DNA of 64,000 nucleotides from Vanilla planifolia (lineage: Eukaryota; Streptophyta; Magnoliopsida; Asparagales; Orchidaceae): contig JAIUJO010000158.1 in the NCBI GenBank assembly GCA_023846275.1, forward strand, positions 1,063,528 through 1,127,527, in the 5' to 3' direction. This document shows, piece by piece, positions 13,461 to 26,800 of this stretch. The notes below the pieces were generated by a model. The model had not been told where the DNA came from and did not search any database. It was given only the letters and a program-made list of their open reading frames with translations. Every line of letters starts with the position of its first letter. Position 1 is the stretch's first letter. A program made the translations under genes and the position numbers.

Positions 13461-16400
13461 CATGTGTGTGTTGATTCATGCAGTGTGCTTGTGTACATTC
13501 ATTTGTGTGTGTGTGTGTAGGTGTCTATGTGTGTGCATGTGCATGTGTTCATGCGTGTGTGTGTATGTGTGTATGTGTTTTGTGTGTGTGCACCCATGTG
13601 AGTGGGTGCATGTGTGTGTGTGTGTGTTTGAGTATGTGTGTATATGCACATACACGTGTTTGGGGTTGTGTGTGTGAGAGCTAACATGTGCATGTGTGTG
13701 TGTGTGTGCTTTTGGGAGTGTGTGAGTGTGTGTGCATGGGAGTGTGTGCATGTGTTCTTGTGTTCTTGTATGTGTGTTTGCATGTGTGCTTGTGTATGTG
13801 AGTGTGTGTTTTCTTGTGGGTGTGTGTTTATACATGTGAGTGTGTTCTATTGCATGTGCTTTGCACACTTTTATGTGTGTGTGTGTGTCTGTTTGATGTA
13901 TATGAGTGTGTGTGGGAAGGGGGGTTTGTGTGTATGCATGTGGAGATGCGTGCGTATTTGTTAGTATGTATGTGTGTGTTCAAGTATGCATATATGTTAA
14001 TGTGTAAATGCATATGCATGTGGGTGCATCTTCTTATGCATTGGTGTGTGTTATTATTTGTGTGTGCATGTGTGTGTGTGTGTGTGAGTGCATGTGTGAA
14101 TGTGTGTGTGTGTGTGCATGTTTGTATTTATTCCTATGATTGTTCTTGTGTGTTTACATGTGCTTACATGGATGTTCATGGGTGTGTGTACGTGTGCATG
14201 TGTGTATGTGTTTGTGTGTGAGTCCATGTATGTGTGTGTGTGGGTGCAGGTGCATGTGTGTGTATTTATGAGTATGCATGTTTGAGTCTGAGTGTGTGCA
14301 TGTGTGTGTGCATGTGTGGGTGTGTCAGTGTATGCACATGTGCATGTGTGCAAACATGTGGACAATTTATACATATGTATGTGTTTTTTCATGTATGCAT
14401 GTGTGTGCATGTTCATCTATGCTTATGTAAGTTTGAGTGCATGTTAGAGCATGTATGTGTGTATTGGATCTTGTATGAGTATGTGGATGAATGTATGTGT
14501 ATGAATACATGCATTTGTGTGCATGCATGCACATCTATGTGATTGTGTATGTGTGTGCTTGTGCATCATTGTGCGTGTTTATGTGTTGGGGTTGTGCATG
14601 TGGGTGTGTGTGTATGCATGTGTGCGTGTATTCAAGCATGTACCACACGAGTGTGTGGACATGTACATTTGTGTATGTTCTTATGTGTGGATGTGTGTAT
14701 GTGAGTATGTGTGTTTATGTGTACATGCATGCATGTGCATGTGCACACAAGCACATGTAATTGTGTGTGGTTGTGCACATATGTGTGTCTTCGTGTATGT
14801 AGTTATGTCTATGCGTGTGCATGTGTGCATGTTTGTGCATGTGCATATGTGTACGTGTGTTTGTGCTCATGTGCTTGTATGTGTGTTAGTGTGTACATGT
14901 ATCTGTTTATGTTAGTGTCTACATGGTTGTGCATGTTTGTGTGTGTGTATATGTATTTGTATGAATGTGTGAATGTGTGTGTTCTTAATTTTTTGTGTAC
15001 ATGCATGTGAAAATGTGTTTGTGTGTGTGTGTATGTTTGAGTGAGTGTGCATGTGTTTGTGTGTGCATATGTACGTATCTGTTTGTTTGTGTGCATGTGT
15101 GGATGTCTTCGTGTGCTTACGCAAGTGCGTGTACCTGTGTGTTCATGCACATGTGTATGAAAGTGATCATTTTTCTATGTGCGTGTGTTCTTACACATGC
15201 ATTTGTGTATGTGTGTGTGCACATACATTTGTGTATGTGTGCATGTGCGGCTATGTGTGTGCATGTGTGTCTATGTGTATGTGTGTCTATGTACATGTCT
15301 ATGTGTGTTTATAAGAATGTGTAAGGATGTGTGTGAATGTGTGTGAGGATGTGTGTGCATATATGTGTGTGTGTGGTGTGTGTGTGTGCACTTATGTGTG
15401 TATGTATCTGCATGTGTGTGTGTGTATATGTATGTGTTCATATTTGTGTGTACGTGTGTGTATGGACATCTGTGTAGGCACATGTAGGTGTGTGTGTGTG
15501 TGTGTTCATGTGTGTATGTGTTCACATTTTTGTGTGTGTAAAGATGTGTGATTTTGTATGTGCCTCTATGGGTTCATGTGTGTGTGTGTGTGGGTTTGCA
15601 TGTGTTCTTATGTGGGTATGCATGCATATGTGTGTTTATGTGTGTGTTTGTGTGTATTCATGCATGTATATGTGTATGCACATGTGTGCATGTGAGTTTG
15701 CATGTGTATTAGCATGTGTTTGCATGCATACATGTGTGTATACAAATGTATGCATGTTCTTACATGCATGCATGTGTTTATGTGCATATGTGTATATGTG
15801 CTTGTGTGTATATGCATATATCATGTGCATGTATTTGTACATGCATTCTTGTGCATGCTTGTGTGAGTGTGCTTCTTTGTGGCAGGTGCAAGTGTTATCG
15901 TTCATTTTTGTGTATGTGTGTGTGCAAGCACAAGTGTGAGTATGAGTTTGCTCATGCATTTATGTATGTTTGTGCATTTGTACTTGCAGGTATGCATGTG
16001 TTTATGTGTGTGTTTAAGTGTATTTATTTATATGCATATGTGTGTGTATCTATGAATGTTTGTGCATCTTTATAAGTGTGAGTGTATGTGTGTGCATCTG
16101 TGCATGTGGTTGTGTATGTGAGTATGCATGTGTTTGTGTATAAATGTGCATGCGTATATATGTGTGATATTTGTAAGTGTTTGTGCATATGTGCATGCAA
16201 GCCTATGAGTGTACTTGTGTGTGTAACTTTGTGAGTGCATGTGTTTGTGTTTGTATATGCATGTAGATGCATATGCAAGTTCTTATGTGTATGTGGATGA
16301 CTGCTTGTGTGTATGTGCATCTGTGCATGCAGTTTTCTTATGTGCATGTATTTGTGTCTTTGTTTGTGCATTTGTGTATGGTCTATGTATGTGTGTACTT

Positions 16401-18087
16401 TTATGTTTCTCTATGTGTGTGCATATGTTTTTGCCCAAGTGTGTGTGTGTGCTTAGCTGTATGTGCATAGGAGAGTGTGCATGTATATGTCCATATTTTT
16501 GTATGTGTGAGCACCTGTGCCTATGTGCATGAATGCATGTGAGCATGTGTATTTGTGTGAGTCCATGGGTATGTTTATGTATATGTGCATGCATGTGCTT
16601 GCATGTGTGCACATGTGTGTTTGTGTAGAAATGAGTGTGTGTGTGTGTGCATGTGTGTTCTTATTTTTTTCCTATGTGCATGCATGTGTGTTTATGTGTG
16701 TGTGTTCATGTTTGTGAGCATGTATGCAGGCATGTGTGTGTGTGCATTTGTATATGTTTGTATTTATGTGTGTGAGCATGCTTGTGTGTGTGCAGATGGA
16801 TGTGTATGTACATTCCTAAATGTGTCTCTGTGTACTTGTGCATGTGATCATGAGTGTGTGTGTGTATGTATTTGTATGGGCATTTGTGCTTGTGATTACC
16901 TATGTATGTGTGCATGCACTTATACATTTGTGGTTGTTCATGTATGTGTGTGCATATGTGCATGCTAGTTGTGTTTATGTGTGCATGTGTACATGTGTGC
17001 GATTGTATGTGTGTGGCTATGCGTGAGCATGAGTGTGCATGTGTGTGTAACTACTTGTGTGAGCATGTGCACATATGTGCATGTATTTATGTGTGTGTGT
17101 ATTCATTAATGCATGTGGTGTACATGTTAGTGTGCATTAGTGTGGGTGTGCGTGTGCATGTGTATTTGCATTCATGTATGTGTATGTGTGTGCTTTTGTG
17201 CCCACGTGTGTTTGTGTTCGTACGTGAGCATGTTTGTGTGCACACACACGTGTGTGTGTATGTGAAGGCATAAGTGTATGTGTAAGTATGCATGCACATT
17301 TGTATATTTGTACATATGTGTATTCATGTGTGTGCATGTGAATGTGTGAGTGCACATGTGTGCATGCATGGTCATATGTATGTGCTTATGTTTACATGTG
17401 TGTGTGTGTGTGCATGCATGTGCATTTGTGTAAGTTTATGTTTACATGTGTGTGTGCTTGCATGTGCCTATGCTTCTACATGTGTCTGTGTGTGTGTGCA
17501 TGTGGGTTTATGTGCATCTACGTGTGTGCATGTGTGTATGCATTTGCATGTGCATCCAAGTGTGCATGACTATGTCTACAAGTATGTGTGTGTCTGTGAA
17601 TATTTATGCTTGTGTGCATATGTTTATGTGCATATGCTTATGTGCATGTTTACATGTATTTGTGTTCTCGAGTATGCGTGTGTTTGTGTATGCATTCGTG
17701 CTTGTGTGAATGTATTTTATGTGCATGGGTGTGTGCATCCGTGTGTGTGTCAACACCTGCATATTTGTTTGTTCATGTGTGTATGTCTACATATGTGAGA
17801 TTATGTGTGTGTATGTGTTGTTATGTGTGCGGTTGTGAGTGTGTGTGCAAAAAAATGTGTGCTTACATGTAGGTGTGTGGATGGGCATGTGTACATGTCT
17901 ATGCTTGTGTACATGTGTGTGTATGGGTATTCATTGTGTTCATGTGGGTTCTTTTGCGTATGTGTGTGAGTGTGTGTGCATGTGTATGTGTAAGTGTGTG
18001 TAAGTGTGTGTGTGTGTGTGCATGTATGTGCTTACGTGTGTAGGTTATCTACTTATGCATATGTACGTGTACTCGTGTACTGTGTCT

Positions 18088-18092
18088 ACAAC
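18088..18092 (+). other. Empty insertion site in copy A matching the solo LTR site
   Basis: Copy A reads GTACTGTGTCTACAAC then TGTATGTG. Copy B reads GTACTATGTTTACAAG, then the LTR, then ACAAG and TGTGTGCG. The A site aligns across the insertion point without a gap and has ACAAC where B has the duplicated ACAAG. This fixes the LTR borders independently of its own sequence. Confidence 0.85.
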
Positions 18093-20690
18093 TGTATGTG
18101 CATGTATGTATGCAGGTGTGTGCATTCGTGTGTGCATGTTGGTGTGTGTGTGCGAGTATGTGTGTCCGTGTGTAAGCATTCGTGTGAGCGTGCATGTGAG
18201 TACATTTGTGTGTGTGCATGCATGTTCATATGTGTGCATTGTGTGGATGAGTATGTGTATGTTATTGCAAGTGTGCATGCGTGCATATGTGTATAAGTGT
18301 GCATACTTTTGCCTGCATGTGATTCTGTACATATCTATGCGTATGTTTGTGTGTGTATGTGTCTATGCATGAGCATATGTGTACATGTGTGTGTGTGTGT
18401 TTATGGGCATATGCATGTGCATGTGTGCATGCTTGTGTGTGTGTGCATGTGTCTATATGCTTGTGTGTGCTTATATGTATGTACATGTGTGTGTGCATGT
18501 GTGTGAGCCATTATCTATGTATGTGTGCAACCTGCGCAAGTTACTGTGCATGCATGTCTATGTGCATGTATGCATATGTTTGTGTGCATGTGTGTGTGCT
18601 TGCCTATGTGTGTTCATGTTTAAATATATACATGTGTGTGTGTGCCTGTGTGGATGTATCTATATTAGTGCTTGTGTGGATTTATCTATGTGTGTGCTTG
18701 TGTGTGTGTGCATGTGTGTGCATGTGTGTGCATTTTTTTGTATGCATACATATGTGCATGTATGTTTGTGGGTGTGTTTATGTATATATGTTCAGGTGTA
18801 TGCATGTGTGTGCATGTGTTTGTGTGTGAGTGCATATGAGAGTGTGAGTATTTGTGTACATTTGTGCATGTGTGTTTATATGTGTGCATTCCCATGTGTG
18901 TGTGTGTGTGTACTTTTGTGTCTATGTACAAGAGTATGTGTAAGTGTCTGCATGTGTGTATGCATGTTTGTGTGTGTACTTGTGTGTGTGCATGTGTTGC
19001 AAGTATGTTTACATAGGTGCATGCATTTTTGTGTGAGTGTGTGTACATGTTTGAGGGTGTCTTTGTTTGTATTTGTACATGAGTGTGAGTGTGTGTTTTT
19101 ATGTGCATGTGACCATTTGCGTCCATGTGTGTGCATGTGTGTCTACATGTAATGTCTGCATGCGAACATGTGTGTATGTGTGCATGAATATGTTTGTGTG
19201 TTTGTGGTTGTATTTGTGTTTGTGCATGTCTGTGTTTTTGCATGGGTGTGTGTGCACATGGGTGTGTGTAGGTGTGTATGTGTGTGTATATAGGTGTGCT
19301 TTTGTGTTTGAGTATGTGTGTGGGTGTGTGTGCATGTGTGTTCTTGTGCATTAGTATGTGCAAGTGAGTGTACGTGTGTGTGTGTGTTTATATTTTTTTG
19401 TGTGAGCACGTTTGTGACTATGCATGTGGTTGTGTATGTGCATTCTTGAGTGCATTTATGTGTGTACTTGTGAGAGTACACATGAGTGTGTGTGCATGTG
19501 TTTGTGTTCATGCACTTGATTGTGTGTATATTTTTGCTGTACATGCATATGTGCATGTGCCTGTTTGTGTGTGTGCAATAACGTGTATATGTGTTTGTGT
19601 GTTTGCATGTGCATGTGCTTGTTTGAGCATTCTATATCTTTGTTTGCATGTCCTTGTGCATGTGCACATGTGTTTATGTATGTACGTGTGTGTGCATGTC
19701 TTTGTGGGTGCATGCATGTTGTTACATGCATTTTCATGTGTGTGTGTGTGTGGCTGTGCATGTGCATGTGCATATGTGTGTGGTTATGCACGTGCATTTG
19801 TACATATGAGTGCATGTATTCTTGTTTGAGCATGTGTGTGTGTGTTTGTATGTGTGTCCTTGTGCTTGTGTGTGTGGGGGTAGGGATGTGTGTGGGTGGG
19901 TGTGAGCATGCTTATGTATGTGCATGTTTGTGTGTATATGCATGTAGGTGCATGTGTGTGTGTTTTTGTCTGTATGTATATGTGTGTGCACACATACATG
20001 TGTGTGTGTACATGTGTGTATGCCTACATACACATGTGTGTGTGGGTGCACACATGCATGTGCCTCTTTGTGTGTGTACATGTGCATGTGTGTGATTGTG
20101 TAAATGCATATATGTTTGTGTGCATGTGCGTGTATTTGAATCTAAGTGTGTGCTTGAGTGTGATAATGAGTGGGTGGGTGTGTGTGCACGGCTTGTGCAT
20201 GTGCTTATGCACTTGTGTCTGCTTGTTGTGTGTGTGTGTGTCTTTGTGCATGCATGTTAGTGTTTTGTATGCATGTGTGCCTATGTTTCTGCATGTGTGT
20301 AGGTATGTGTGTGTGAGCATGTGTGCATGAGTGAGTGTGTGCATGTGTGTGTGTGCGTGTATGTGCATGTGTGTATTCATTTTCATGTGCATGCATTTTC
20401 GTGTATGTGTGTGTATGTGTTTGTGCACTTATTCATGTTGGAGTGTGCATGCATGCATTTGTGAATGTGTACCTGTATGCATCTATGTATATGTGCATAC
20501 ATGTCTATCTATGTGCTTGCATGTTTGTATGTGTGCATGTGTGTCTATGTGCATTTTTGTTTGTGTGAGTGTTGTGTGCGTGCATGTGTGCTTGGGTGTG
20601 TGCGTGTGTGTGGGTGTGCAAGTGTACGTGTGTGTGGATGGGTATGTTTGTGTGAGTGTGCGTGTGTGTGTGTGTGAGTGTGCATGTGTT

Positions 20691-20890
20691 TGTGAGCCTA
20701 TTTGTGTGTGTCTACATGGGCAAGCATGGGTGCATGCATGTACGCGTGTGTGTGCACGCTTGATCATGTGCGTGTGAGTGTGTACCTATTTGTGAGCCTA
20801 TGTGTGTGGGTGTCTACCTGGGAAGGTGCATGTGCATCCAAGTGGGTGTGCATGTACATGTGTGTGCTTGTGTATTTGTTTTTGTTTTTA
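20691..20890 (+). repeat. ~100-bp local tandem duplication in copy A
   Basis: TGTGAGCCTA occurs at 20,691 and 20,791. Each is followed by a related GTCTACNTGGGNAAG segment with a downstream GCATG run. A recognisable counterpart exists in copy B (43,785-43,960, second copy more decayed), so the local duplication is older than the A/B duplication. Confidence 0.7.
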
Positions 20891-23800
20891 GGATGTGTGT
20901 GCTTCTTTTTGTACGTGTGTATGTTTGTATGTTCATGTGCATTCTCATGTGTGCGTGTGTTTGTGTGTCTATGTGGGTGCATGTTTGTATATGTTTGTGG
21001 AGAAGTGCGTGTGCTTGTATGTGTGTACTTGTTTGTGCATATCATGCTTGTGTGTGTGTGTGCATGGGTCTTTGTGTGTGAATGTGTGTATAAATGTTTT
21101 TGTGTGGGGTGTTTGCATGGATATGTGCTTGTGTGTGTACGTGTGTGCACATGTGTGTATGTGTGTGTGACTATGTGCATGTGTGTGCATATTTGCATGT
21201 GTATATATGCATGTACATGAGTCTGTGTGTATGTACATATGTGAAAGCAAGGGTGTGTGCATGTGCACACATATGTATGTGTGTTTTTGTGTGTGTATTA
21301 TATTTTTACATTTGTTCTTGTGTACATGCATTTGTGTTTGTGTGTGCTAGGATTGTGTGTGTGCATGAGTGAGGGTGTGTGTGTGCATGTATGTTTGGGT
21401 GTGTGTATGCATGTGTGCTTGTGTGTGGTATTATGTTTATTGTAGTGTGCTTGAGTGTGTGTGCACACATATATGTGTGCTTAATTGTGTGTAGGGCAGT
21501 GCATGTATGTATGCAAGTGTTTATGCATGCATATGCACACGTGTGTTTGTGTGTTTTTGTTTTTTTATGAGCATGTGTGCATGTGCACATGAATGCATGT
21601 GTGTGTCAGCATGTGATGTGCCTGTGTGTGTCCATGTGCATGGGTGTGGGTATGTGTGTATTTGCACTTATACTGCATGTGTGTACGTGTTTCTACATAT
21701 TTTTTTATATGTGTGTTTGTGAGTTGGTGCATATATGTGAGTATGTCTACCATTATGTGTTGTTGCAAATGTGTGTGTGTTTGTATTTGTGTGTGTGTGC
21801 TTGCATATGTGTGTGGGTGTGCATGTTTGTGTGTGATAGTGAGTGAGTATGAGTGTGTCTATAGTTGTGTGTATGTGATTGTGTGTTTGCACAAGTGTGC
21901 ATATATGTCTATGCATGGTTGCTCATGTCTATAAGTGTGCATACACTCACATTTATGTATGTGTAGGTGTGTGTGTGTGTGTGTTCTTATGAGTGGGCTT
22001 TTGTATGTGTTTGCGTATGTGTGTGGGTGCATGTGTGTGCCTATAGGTGTGTGTGCTTGTTCTTGTGTGCGTGTATGATTGTTGATGTGTGTGTGCTTGT
22101 GGGTGCATTTGATGATATGCATATGCATGGGCTAGCTTGTATGTGTGTGCGTACGTATGTGCCTACATGTGCATGTGTGTGTTCACATTTGCTGGCATTT
22201 GTGTATGCATCTGCAAATGCTAGTGCAAGTGCATCTATATGTGTGCATGCATGTGTATGCATACATTTATATGTGTGTGTGCATTTGTGTTTTTTGTGCA
22301 CATATATGTGTGAGCACATCTGGGTATGTGTGTGAGTTTGCATGCATGTGAATTTGTTTATGTGTGCATGCATGTCTACATTTGTGCTTGGGTTCTTGTG
22401 TGGGTGCATGTGTGTACATGTGTTTGTGTGCATGTCAACGTTTGTGTATGTATGCATGTGCACATATATGAATGTGTGTGTTTGTGTATGTGTTTGTGTG
22501 TGTATGCATGTGTATGAGAGTTTGCGTGTGTGTACATGCTTGCGTGTTTGTACATATGTGTATGTATGCCTATGTGTGTGTTCACATGCCTTGTTATGTG
22601 TGTATGTGCATGCATGTGTGCAAGAATGTGTATGTGTGTACCTATGTGCATGTGCATTTGTGAGTGTGTGCATGTATGAGTTTTCATGCTTTTACATATA
22701 GGTGTATGGAAGTGTTTATTTGCATGTGTCTTCTTCTATGTGTTTGTGAATGTGTGTTAGTGCATTCTTATGTATGTGCATGTTTGTATATGTGTGAGTG
22801 TGTTTGGTTGTGCATATGCATATACATGCATACATTTATACATGCATGTTTGTATACATGTGTGTGCTTGCATGCATGTATGTGTTTATGTGTGTGTGTG
22901 TGTTTACTAGTAGGCATGCATGTGATTGTATGTGTATGTGTGCATGCCTACGCATATACATGTGTGTGAATGTGCATGTAAATTTCTATGTGTGTGCATG
23001 GGTATGCGAGTGTGTTTGCATGTGCATGTGAGTGTGGGTGTGTTGGTGTACATGTGAATGTTTGTGTTTATTTGCATGTGTAGGTGCATGTGTGTGTTGT
23101 GCTAACTTGTGGGTGTGTGTTGGCATTTGTGTGTATGCAAGTGTGTATGTGCTTATGTGTACATACAAGCATATGTGGGTGTGTGCACATATGTGTTTAT
23201 GTGCTCATATGTGTGCATGGTCATGTTTATTTGTCCATGTGCATGTGTGTGTGTATCTATGCTTGTGTGTTCATGTGCATGCATACATGTGAGCATGTGT
23301 CTACATGTGGATATGTTTGGTTGTATATATGTGAGCATGTTTGTGTATGTGCATTTGAGCATCTATGCATATGCCCACTGTGTGTCTATCTATTTGTGCT
23401 TATGCACATCATTGTGTAAGCATGTGTTTGTGTGCCTATCTATATGTGATTCTGTTTGTGCATTTGTATGCATTGTGCATGTACATGTGTTCATGAGAAT
23501 GCATGCCTGAATGTATGTGTATAAGCATGACTATTTGCTTGTGTGTGTCTTTATGTGCACATGTGCATGCATGCTTGTGTGTGTGCTTGCATTGTGTGCA
23601 CATTATAATGTGTGTGTACATGTGAGTGTGTCTTTGTTGGTGAGTGCATTTGATTGCATGTGTGAGCAAGTGTGTGTGTGTGGTTATGTGCATGCATGCA
23701 TGTGTTTGTCTGTTTTGTATGTGCATGTGCATGTGTATGTGTTTGTGTGTTTGCATATATGCATACATGTGTGTGTGTGCATGTGTGTAGGGTTGTATGT

Positions 23801-26800
23801 GTGTTGGCATTTGTGTATGTGTGTATATATGTGTGCATTAACACATGTGTGTGTGGTTATGGAAGCAAGTGTGTGTGTGTGTGTGGGTTTATGTGTGTTA
23901 GCATGTGTGGATGTGTATGCATGTGTACATACATGTGTTCATGTGCATGTGTATGTGTGGGCATGCATGCATATGTCTGCTTAAGCACGTGTGTATGCAA
24001 GTGTTTGTGTGCTTGTGCATGTGAGCATGAGTGTGCCTATGTATGCAGTGTGTGCATGCATCTACATGTGACTGTGCACACATGTGCTTGGGCACGTATG
24101 TGTACATGTGCATGTCTTTGTGTGTGTGTGTGTGCTTATGTATATATTCTTATGCATTTTTTGCATGTTTGAGAGTGCACGCGTGTGTTTGTGTTCTTGC
24201 ATGTGTATGAGTGTGCGTTCAAGTACAAGCATGCGTGCATGCATATATGTGTTTGTGCATGTGTGTGTGTGTGTGTGCATGTGTTTATGTGCTTGTGTAT
24301 GTGCGTGTACATGCAAGAGTGTGTGAATGTGTCTACATACGTTTGTGTGTGTCTATGCATGTGTGTGTGAATATGCGCCCATGTGTGTGTGTGCATGTGT
24401 GTATCTCTGTGTGTGTACTTGTCCTTATGTGTTGTGTATGTATGTGTGTGCATATGCTTGCATTAGCATTTGGGTGCTCGTGTTATGTTTGTTTTTGTAG
24501 GTGTGTTTGTGGGTATGTATGTTAGTGAGCGTATGGGTGCATGGGTGTGCATGTGTAGGCACACGAGTGCCCTTATGTGTGTGTGCAATTGCTTGGATGT
24601 GTGTGCATGTTTATGTGCATGTTCATGTGTCTTACTATATGTATGTATGTGCACATGTGTGTTGGTTTGCCAGTTGTTTGGGCATGCCTTTGTGTATATG
24701 TATTTTTATTCCTATGTGCATGCACATGTAGATGTACCAATGTGTGTTTGTGATTGTTTATGTATGTACGCGTGTGTGCATTTTGTTCAATTGTGTATAT
24801 GTTTGTGTGCGTGCATTTGCATCTATGTGTGCATGTGTGTGCACATGTGTTTATGTGCACATATGTATATATGTGCATGAAGATGCATGCATTTGTTGGC
24901 ATGAGTTGTGTATTGGTGGATGTGTGTATTTGTGTGTAGATATCTATTGATCTATGTGAGTTCATGTGTGTATATGTGTGCGTGTGTCTGTCTTCATGCA
25001 TGTACATTAATGCATGTGTATGTGTATGTGTCTTTGGGTGTGCGGTTTTGCTTGTGTGTGTATGTGTATGCATGTGCATGCATGTTGTGTGCAAATATGT
25101 GTAAGTGTGTTGGGGACTAATGCGTTCATGTGCGTGTATGCATACTTATTTGTTTGTTTGTGTATAAGTGTGTGTACATGTGTGTGTGTGTGTGTGTTTG
25201 TTCTTATGCATGTGTTTGGGTGCGTGTCTACTTGTATGCATGTGTGGTATGTTTGTGTGCTTGCATGTGCATGTGAGCGTGCATGTGTGTTCTTGTGCAT
25301 GTGTGTATGCATGTTTCTGTATGCATTTGTGTTTATATATGTGTGTGTGTGTGTGAGTGCATGCATTTGTTTATGTGCACATATTTATGTGTACATGTGT
25401 GGCTGTACATGTGAATGCATGCATGTATTTATGAATGAGCATTTTGGGTGTGCCTTTGTGTTTGTGCATGTATCTGTGCGAGTGTGCAAGCATGTAGTTG
25501 GTTATGCATGTTTGTGCATGTGTGTATGTGCATGTGAGTGTGTGTGTGCCTTTGTGCATGTGTTTGTGTGGACATGTGTGTATGTTTATTTGCATGTGTG
25601 TGCATATTTTTGCATGCATGTGTGGTTGTGCATACATGTGTGTGTGCACATGTGTATGTCCAAGTGTTTGAGTAGGTGTGTATGTGTGAGTGAGTGCATG
25701 TGCATATGCGCGTCATTGCATATTTGTGTGTACATATGTGTTTGCACGCATGTAAGTGTGTGCATGTCCATAGGTGCATGTGCATGCACAGAAATATAGG
25801 TACATATATATGCATGAAAGCATGTGTGTGCGTGTTAGTGCATTTGAGCATGTGTGAGATTCTAAATACTTGTGCATTCATACATGTCCACGTATGTGGG
25901 TTCATATATGAGTGCATGTGCTTTTGTGTACATGTGTGTGTGCATGCGTGTGTGTGCTTATGCATGTCAGTGTGTCAGTGCAAGCATGTGTGTGTATGCT
26001 TGTGTGTGCAAGTGTGTTGTGGGGATGTGTGTATGAGTGCATATGTATGTGTGTGTGTGCATGGGTGGACATTTTTGCTTGCATGTGTGAGTGCATGCAT
26101 GTTTACAAGTTTGTTTACCTTTAGGTATGTGTGTATTTCTATGTGTGTGTCTGTGTGTTCATGTGTATATGTTTATGTGTATACATGTGTGTGTGCATGA
26201 GTGCATGCCTCTGTGTGTGTGTGCATGCATTAGACATGTGGGTATTTGTTTGCATGTGTATGTGCATGTGTGTATGCATGTGTGTGTGTGTGCATGGTCA
26301 TGTGTGTGTATATACATCTATTTACATGTTTATGTGTCTATGATTACATATGTGTGTGTGTGTTTACATTGGTGTGTGTGTGTATGTATCTTCATGTTTG
26401 TGTGTGTGTGTGCATGTGTTTTGATACAATTATGCACATGTGTAGGTGCATGTTTATGTGACTATGAACTTGTGCATGAGTGTGTGCATGCACATGTGTC
26501 TTGTATGCTCGTGTGTGCATGTGTGTGCATGCATGTGTGTTTGTGTATGGGTGTAGATGTGTGTGCATGAGTTCATGCAAGTGTATATGTGTGTGCAAAG
26601 ATGTGTCTCTACATTTGTGTTTACTTGCATGTGTGTGTAACTATGGTTGCATGCATGTATGTTTGTGCATATGGGAGTCTGTGAGTGCACGCATGAGCAA
26701 TTGTGTGTGTGTATGTGCAATTGTTTCCATGCGTGTGTGTGTTTTCATGTGTACTTTTGTATGCATATTTGCACATATGTGTACGCTTGTGTCTCTACAT

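Larger units (their letters stand above)
6985..16377. repeat. TG-polarity block, left part (before copy A)
   Basis: This is the reverse-polarity version of the same satellite: TGTG, GCATGTG, TATGTG and TTTGTG words. It contains no gene; the apparent reading frames are Cys/Val/Met-rich composition artefacts. A 275-bp stretch at 13,186-13,460 is flipped back to CA polarity (separate entry). I did not find a clear kilobase-scale period here by eye. The block continues into copy A without a visible boundary; 16,378 is simply where collinearity with copy B begins. Confidence 0.9.

Noticed and set aside
13890-13930. G-rich patch GTGTGTGGGAAGGGGGG as a G-quadruplex or promoter
   Set aside because: Only two adjacent G runs with no four-tract arrangement. 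It looks like local drift of the TG repeat.
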